Source: Devosia riboflavina
GTDB taxonomy: Bacteria > Pseudomonadota > Alphaproteobacteria > Rhizobiales > Devosiaceae
Direction: 5' to 3'
Assembly: GCF_000743575.1 (NCBI RefSeq)
Contig: NZ_JQGC01000025.1
Location: 1 to 43,406, forward strand
Length of the DNA stretch: 43,406 nt
Positions 38,965 through 43,406 of the stretch are shown here, in pieces. The stretch's first letter is position 1, and every line of letters starts with the position of its first letter. A model generated the notes under the pieces. That model saw only the letters and a list, made by a program, of their open reading frames with translations, had not been told where the DNA came from and made no database searches. The position numbers and the translations under genes are program-made.

Positions 38965-39815
38965 CTCTTCATTCCCGTAGTAGCGATGCCCTCGACGAGC
39001 ATGCGCTGGAAGATGATGAAGATCAGGAAGAGCGGCAGCAGCGAGAGCACCGACATGGCGAACAGGGCGCCCCAGCTCGATTGGCTCGACGCATCGATGA
39101 AGCTGCGCAGTCCCAGTTGCACGGTGTAGTTGCCGATGCTGGTTAGGTAAATCAGCGGGCCAAAGAAATCTTCCCAGGTCCAGATGAAGGTGAAGATGGC
39201 GGCCGTCGCCAGAACCGGCAGAGAAAGGGGCAACATGATTTTCCAGTAGATGCGCCAAGGGCTGCAACCATCCATCATTGCCGCTTCGTCGATCTCGCGC
39301 GGAATGCCCCGGAAGAATTGCACCATCAGAAAGACGAAGAAGGCGTCGGCCGCCAGAAATTTCGGCCCGACCAATGGCAGGATGGTATCGACCCAGCCGG
39401 TGTTGAGGAACATCACATACTGAGGGATGAGCGTCACATGATAGGGCAGCATCAGCGTGCCCAGCATCATGGCGAACCAGAAGTTGCGCCCAGGAAAATC
39501 CAGTCGCGTGAAGGTAAAGGCCGCCAGCGAGCAGGCCATGAGATTGCCGATGACGGAGATGACGGCAATGACAAGAGAGTTGAGGAAGAACTGGCCAAAG
39601 CTGACGCGCAGCCCGCTCCAGCCGGCGACAAAACTATCCCACACGATGGCCGAGGGCCAGAGCGAGCCGCTGTCGAAGATCTCAGCTTCCGGCCGAACCG
39701 AGGCCGAGAGCATCCACAACAGCGGATAGAGCATGACCACCGAAGCGGCGATCAGCAGCACGTGGGTTATGGTACGCACAGGCCAGGATGGCGGCGTGAT
39801 TCCTTGGTCACTCAT
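38961..39815 (-). CDS. Sugar ABC transporter permease, MalG type
   Basis: A 284-residue membrane protein with six predicted helices and the EAA loop EIDEAAMMDGCSPWRIYWKI, then LPLSLPVL, characteristic of CUT1 carbohydrate permeases. The short cytoplasmic N-terminus and C-terminal GMKR fit the MalG type. It overlaps both neighbours by a few bases. Confidence 0.93.
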   Translation of the reverse strand: MSDQGITPPSWPVRTITHVLLIAASVVMLYPLLWMLSASVRPEAEIFDSGSLWPSAIVWDSFVAGWSGLRVSFGQFFLNSLVIAVISVIGNLMACSLAAFTFTRLDFPGRNFWFAMMLGTLMLPYHVTLIPQYVMFLNTGWVDTILPLVGPKFLAADAFFVFLMVQFFRGIPREIDEAAMMDGCSPWRIYWKIMLPLSLPVLATAAIFTFIWTWEDFFGPLIYLTSIGNYTVQLGLRSFIDASSQSSWGALFAMSVLSLLPLFLIFIIFQRMLVEGIATTGMKR

Positions 39816-40692
39816 CGTAATGCACCCAGAAACGCGAGGTCAGGAAGGCGAAGGCGGTAAACAGCGCAATGATCACCAGCAGCACCCAGGCCAGCGCGGC
39901 TGCATAGCCCATACGGAAATTTCCGAAAGCCTCCTGGTAGAGGTAGAGTGTATAGAACAGCGTCGAGTTGGCCGGGCCACCTGTACCGTTCGATACGATG
40001 AAGGCGGGGGTGAATGCCTTGAACGCGTCGATAGTCTGGATGACGAAATTGAAGAAGATCACCGGCGTCAGCAGCGGCAGGGTGATGAGGAAGAATATCC
40101 GTCGCCGCGATGCGCCATCCATCGAGGCGGCCTCGTACATGTCGGTTGGAATCTGGCGAAGACCAGCCAGGAATATGATCATCGGGGAGCCGAACTGCCA
40201 GACGGCCAGGGCCACTAGCGTGAGCAGCGAATAGCGAGGGTCGGAGATCCAGCTCGCGCCCTCGATGCCGAACTGCGCAAGGACAAGGTTGAGCACGCCG
40301 TTGCGCCCGAAAATCTGTCGCCAGAGGATCGCGATGGCCACGCTGCCGCCGAGCAGCGACGGCAGGTAGAAGATGGCGCGGTAAACAGGCAGTCCCCTGA
40401 TGCCACGATCAAGCAGTATCGCAATTGCCAGGGCAAAGGATAGTTTGAGCGGTACCGACAGGATTACGAAGACGAACGTGACGCGCATCGACGCCCAGAA
40501 CTTGGCGTCAGCGGTAAATAGCCGGACGTAATTCTCCAGCCCGACCCAGACGGGCGGCGACAGCAGATTGTAGCTGGTGAAAGACAGATACAGTGAATAG
40601 AGCGTCGGCCCCAGTGTCAGGCCCAGGAAACCGATAAGCCAAGGTAGAAGAAACATGTAGCCCGCCAGCGGGCTGCGTGCGGCGTGGCTCAT
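39808..40692 (-). CDS. Sugar ABC transporter permease, MalF type
   Basis: A 294-residue permease. The N-terminal helix AGYMFLLPWLIGFLGLTLGP is typical of MalF/UgpA-type subunits, and the EAA loop is DMYEAASMDGASRRRIFFLI, then TLPLLTP. ATG 40692 is chosen because it overlaps the stop of the VOC gene (ATGA). No substrate-binding protein gene is in the window; it may lie beyond the right edge. Confidence 0.93.
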   Translation of the reverse strand: MSHAARSPLAGYMFLLPWLIGFLGLTLGPTLYSLYLSFTSYNLLSPPVWVGLENYVRLFTADAKFWASMRVTFVFVILSVPLKLSFALAIAILLDRGIRGLPVYRAIFYLPSLLGGSVAIAILWRQIFGRNGVLNLVLAQFGIEGASWISDPRYSLLTLVALAVWQFGSPMIIFLAGLRQIPTDMYEAASMDGASRRRIFFLITLPLLTPVIFFNFVIQTIDAFKAFTPAFIVSNGTGGPANSTLFYTLYLYQEAFGNFRMGYAAALAWVLLVIIALFTAFAFLTSRFWVHYDE

Positions 40693-41072
40693 GATCGGCG
40701 GTCCCCAACGCGCTGCGCTAGTTGCAGGCATAGGCCGAACGGATCGCGCATGAAGGAAAGGCGGTCGCCGCGAGGCGTTGTCTCGACCGGCCCCAGCGTG
40801 GCTGCGCCCGCCGCGACCAAGCGGGCGATATCGGCCTCGATATCGTCGGTCGTGAAGGCAAGGTGGAAAGTATCTGCGCTGAGATCGGCAAGCGGCATCG
40901 GATCGGCCGGCTTGCTGTAGAGCTCGAGACGCATGTCGTTATCGTCGGCGATGAAGGCGCCGACGGGGGATTGGCGCCGCATGCTAACCGCATGCATGCC
41001 AAGGTGCGCGCAATACCAGTCCGCCGCCGCAATCGGGTCGCCCAGATTGAAGGCAAGGTGCTCAATGTGCAT
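40689..41072 (-). CDS. VOC-fold (glyoxalase/bleomycin resistance-like) protein
   Basis: A 127-residue protein with the two beta-alpha-beta-beta-beta units of the vicinal oxygen chelate fold. It begins MHIEHLAFNLGDP with the first metal ligand His; the others would be in RLELYS, FHLAFTTDD and LCLQL. Within a sugar operon it could be an epimerase, isomerase or dioxygenase-like enzyme acting on a keto-sugar. The overlap with the permease start proves membership of the operon. Confidence 0.82.
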   Translation of the reverse strand: MHIEHLAFNLGDPIAAADWYCAHLGMHAVSMRRQSPVGAFIADDNDMRLELYSKPADPMPLADLSADTFHLAFTTDDIEADIARLVAAGAATLGPVETTPRGDRLSFMRDPFGLCLQLAQRVGDRRS

Positions 41073-41080
41073 GGTGTCTC

Positions 41081-42286
41081 TCAGCGATAGTGTGCCGCTA
41101 TGGCTGCGGGATCGTGTAGGTCGACTTGTCTCGCCGGTCGGGCCCAGTCGAGACCGAGTTCGGAGAACAGATGCTCTTCGGCGAAAGCCTTGGCGATCGC
41201 GTCATCGATGCCGGCAAAGACGGTCTTGATAGAGTCATCGACGGTGCTTCGAGTAATGCGATCGGCAGGCAGGTCTTGAATAGTGGCGCCTATATGCGCG
41301 CCGTTGACGACCAGGGTATGGACGCGGCCGATGTCAGGTCCACAGATGAACCGATCGGCACCGGACAGGCGGTCGACGATATTGTCCATCATGGCGTCGC
41401 GAAGTGCCGGTCCAGACAGGCAATCGAGCTTCTCTGTGCCGGTGTGACGCCTGATCTCGAGGTTGGTGAAGGTCCAGTGGATTTCGCCCTTGTCGCCCCG
41501 AACGACGATCTCGGGATCGAGCGATGTTTCGCTACTGTGGGTAGCGAAGAAATAGAGCGGAATGCCGGCCTCTGTGTCGATACGGAGCGCTGTCGTATCG
41601 GCGGTTTCGATAGCATGGGCACGGTAGAGTTCGGCGGTAACGGAACGCAGCGCCGCCGATTGCATCAAGCTGGGGCCTGCCAGGAAACACAGCATGTTGA
41701 GCTGGTGGGCCATAGCGTTGTTGAACGGGGAATCGAGGACCCAGCGCCCGTCGGCCTTGATGCGTCCGATCCAGTTGCTGTTGTCGTAATAGCGATCAAG
41801 GCGTGGCCACATGCCCCGGCACTTGATGGCCTGCACGGCCCCGATGTCGCCATCGAGGATGGCCCTCTTCATCACCATGGTTTCAGGCGCATACATCGTC
41901 TGGTAGCCAACGGCGACGAACCGCCCTGCTGTCTTCGCAGCTGCCTCAATGGCATCGACCTCGGACAGGGTTGCAGCAATGGGCTTTTCCACCAGCACAT
42001 TGGCGCCCGCTTCTAGCGCCGCCACGCTGAGATCAGCATGCGACTGGATCGATGTCGGTACTGTGCAAAGATCGAGTCCGCCTGCCTCAGCTTCGAACAA
42101 GGCCTCGGCACTGCGATAGAGCTTGGCGCCTGCCGCGGTGAGGCGCGCCGCGGCTGCTTCATCCTTCTCAGGATGTCGCATCACGGCGGCCCCCAGTGAC
42201 AGTCGACCCCGCTCGACCTGCCGCAGCAGGTCGGCGATATGCACGCTACCGAAGCCGGTGACGCCGATGACTGCGACCCTAGGCAT
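41081..42286 (-). CDS. Gfo/Idh/MocA family oxidoreductase (first)
   Basis: A 401-residue NAD(P)-dependent oxidoreductase. The Rossmann start VAVIGVTGFGSVHIADLL is followed by the EKPIA signature (ANVLVEKPIAATLSEVDAI) near residue 95, and the C-terminal half is the substrate domain. It differs strongly from the downstream-located paralogue except for this fold. ATG 42286 is chosen because the upstream frame runs into the neighbouring gene's coding sequence. The substrate is a sugar, inositol or glycoside that cannot be told from sequence. Confidence 0.9.
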   Translation of the reverse strand: MPRVAVIGVTGFGSVHIADLLRQVERGRLSLGAAVMRHPEKDEAAAARLTAAGAKLYRSAEALFEAEAGGLDLCTVPTSIQSHADLSVAALEAGANVLVEKPIAATLSEVDAIEAAAKTAGRFVAVGYQTMYAPETMVMKRAILDGDIGAVQAIKCRGMWPRLDRYYDNSNWIGRIKADGRWVLDSPFNNAMAHQLNMLCFLAGPSLMQSAALRSVTAELYRAHAIETADTTALRIDTEAGIPLYFFATHSSETSLDPEIVVRGDKGEIHWTFTNLEIRRHTGTEKLDCLSGPALRDAMMDNIVDRLSGADRFICGPDIGRVHTLVVNGAHIGATIQDLPADRITRSTVDDSIKTVFAGIDDAIAKAFAEEHLFSELGLDWARPARQVDLHDPAAIAAHYR

Positions 42287-43391
42287 TGGAGCCTCCGGAG
42301 AGGCGAGAGAAGAGGGCGTCATATTCACCACGGTCGAGCGGAAGATCCACTGGCCTGCCGACATGGCTCGACAGGATCAGGGCGTTGGCGAGTTCCAGAG
42401 ACTGGCGCGCCGAGACCCCGTCACAGATCAGTGGCGCACCGTTGAGGATGGCATCATGCAGGTTGCGATAGATGTCGAGGTGATCGCCGCCCCCTTCCAG
42501 CGGCACGAGGTCGACGTCGTCGGCCTTGAGCTCGGGAATGGCTTCCTTGCTGGTCTTGGCAATCTCGGCAAAGTCTGGCGACAGTCGCCGGCGGGATAGC
42601 TTGCCGTCGACGATTTGAACCATGCCGGACGTGCCGACGATTTCGAAGCGCTCGGGACGGCCAGCCTCGGCCGTGGTGATATGAAGCGAACCAAGCGTAC
42701 CGTTGGGCCACTCGCAGATGGCATGCACTGTGTCTTCGGTTTCGATGTCGTGAAGGATCGTGCGGGTCCAAGCGAACACCCGGGCCGGCAGCCCGAACAG
42801 GTGGCAGATGAGATCGAGATTGTGGGGGGCCTGGTTCATCAGGACGCCTCCGCCTTCTCCCTTCCAAGTGCCGCGCCAGCCCCCGCCCGCATAATAAGTT
42901 TTGGTACGCGGCCAGGCCGCGACCATGTCGATATGCTGGATGGTCCCCAATTCGCCGGCATCGACCAGGGTCTTGATCGCGCGGATATCACCGCGAGCGC
43001 GCTGCTGATAGTTCACGGCCAGCAAGCGATCATTGCGCTCAGCCGCTTCTACCATCGCGTCGGCCTCCGACACCCGCACGGCCAGCGGCTTCTCCACCAG
43101 CACATGTGCGTGGGCATTGAGGGCATCGATGGCGATCGGCGCGTGATAGGGATGCGGCGTGAGAACCACCGCCACGTCAGGCCGGGTTGCGTCGAGCAGC
43201 GCCTGATGGCCTGCAATGAATGGCACGCCCAACTCGGCAGCCCTTTCTTCGCCCAACTTCTGGTTGACGTCGGTGACACCCACCAATTGGGTCGTATCGA
43301 GATCGAGCGCCCAGCGGTGCCATTTGAGAATGCCGGCGCCTACGCCGATGATTACGTGCCGAAGCGGGTCGTCTAATCGCCTGGCCGTCAA
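42279..43391 (-). CDS. Gfo/Idh/MocA family oxidoreductase (second), 5' end uncertain
   Basis: A protein of about 370 residues. Rossmann segment VIIGVGAGILKWHRWAL, signature VLVEKPLAVRVSEADAM near residue 100, and GGGVLMNQAPHNLDLICHLFG, which carries the conserved His and Asp of the family (often 'D.G.H..D'). The only start inside the window is TTG 43391 without a ribosome site; the frame stays open to the edge, so the true start may lie outside. Its stop overlaps the next gene start by eight bases. It probably works with the first oxidoreductase on the same imported sugar. Confidence 0.87.
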   Translation of the reverse strand: MTARRLDDPLRHVIIGVGAGILKWHRWALDLDTTQLVGVTDVNQKLGEERAAELGVPFIAGHQALLDATRPDVAVVLTPHPYHAPIAIDALNAHAHVLVEKPLAVRVSEADAMVEAAERNDRLLAVNYQQRARGDIRAIKTLVDAGELGTIQHIDMVAAWPRTKTYYAGGGWRGTWKGEGGGVLMNQAPHNLDLICHLFGLPARVFAWTRTILHDIETEDTVHAICEWPNGTLGSLHITTAEAGRPERFEIVGTSGMVQIVDGKLSRRRLSPDFAEIAKTSKEAIPELKADDVDLVPLEGGGDHLDIYRNLHDAILNGAPLICDGVSARQSLELANALILSSHVGRPVDLPLDRGEYDALFSRLSGGSNA

Positions 43392-43406
43392 GAGGTATGT
43401 GCAAGC

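Overview
The window looks like a chromosomal or large-plasmid segment of an alphaproteobacterium of the order Hyphomicrobiales (Rhizobiales). The signs are a GTTC-N7-GTTC type LexA box, several GGAAC-N16/17-CGTT promoters of the EcfG general stress response sigma factor, paired Ku genes, an acyl-homoserine-lactone synthase with a LuxR receptor, and Tat-exported ABC binding proteins. The genus cannot be fixed from sequence alone; a Devosia-like or Rhizobium-like bacterium would fit.

Region 1 (1-16.6 kb) is an accessory and stress island rich in broken genes. It holds a frameshifted dnaE2 with its own LexA box, small unknown genes, two convergent ku genes that each have a perfect EcfG promoter, an exoX-like exonuclease, a single-domain response regulator in an operon with a third perfect EcfG promoter, a DUF3606 gene, and two toxin-antitoxin-like pairs (an AbiEii-like nucleotidyltransferase pair and a VapC/PIN pair). 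Between them lie decayed genes: two copies of xthA that kept both ends but lost the middle, two remnants of an SOS-response-associated peptidase, a cyclase-family gene with its centre deleted, a tyrosine recombinase remnant, and other frameshifted small genes. An intergenic stretch at 3.95-4.33 kb is packed with hairpins.

Region 2 (15.6-30.1 kb) is a well preserved catabolic locus. A GntR regulator, a permease fragment, a nucleoside hydrolase and an RpiR regulator precede a long plus-strand operon. The operon encodes two paralogous NMT1/THI5-like binding proteins, an amidohydrolase, an SDR dehydrogenase, an ABC ATPase with two permeases, a cupin, a stand-alone protein resembling the RarA/MgsA C-terminal domain, a nucleoside deoxyribosyltransferase-like protein, an amidase, an SMP-30 lactonase and a TauE/SafE exporter. 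Together they suggest uptake and stepwise breakdown of a nucleoside or nucleobase-like compound: N-glycosidic cleavage, deamination or amide hydrolysis of the base, and oxidation plus lactone hydrolysis of the sugar. The true substrate is unknown.

Region 3 (30.1-37.1 kb) holds two divergent transglutaminase-like genes, a quorum-sensing unit (luxR, luxI) whose synthase gene is followed after one base by a radC gene and a small acidic protein, and a second group of small unknown genes. One of these is a paralogue of a 93-residue protein at 8 kb.

Region 4 (37.2-43.4 kb, minus strand) is one tightly overlapped operon: two Gfo/Idh/MocA oxidoreductases, a VOC-fold protein, two MalF/MalG-type permeases, an MsmK/UgpC-type ATPase and a TauE/SafE permease. 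It appears to import and oxidise a sugar or sugar derivative; its binding protein is not in the window. No rRNA, tRNA, CRISPR array, intact transposase or replication origin was recognised.
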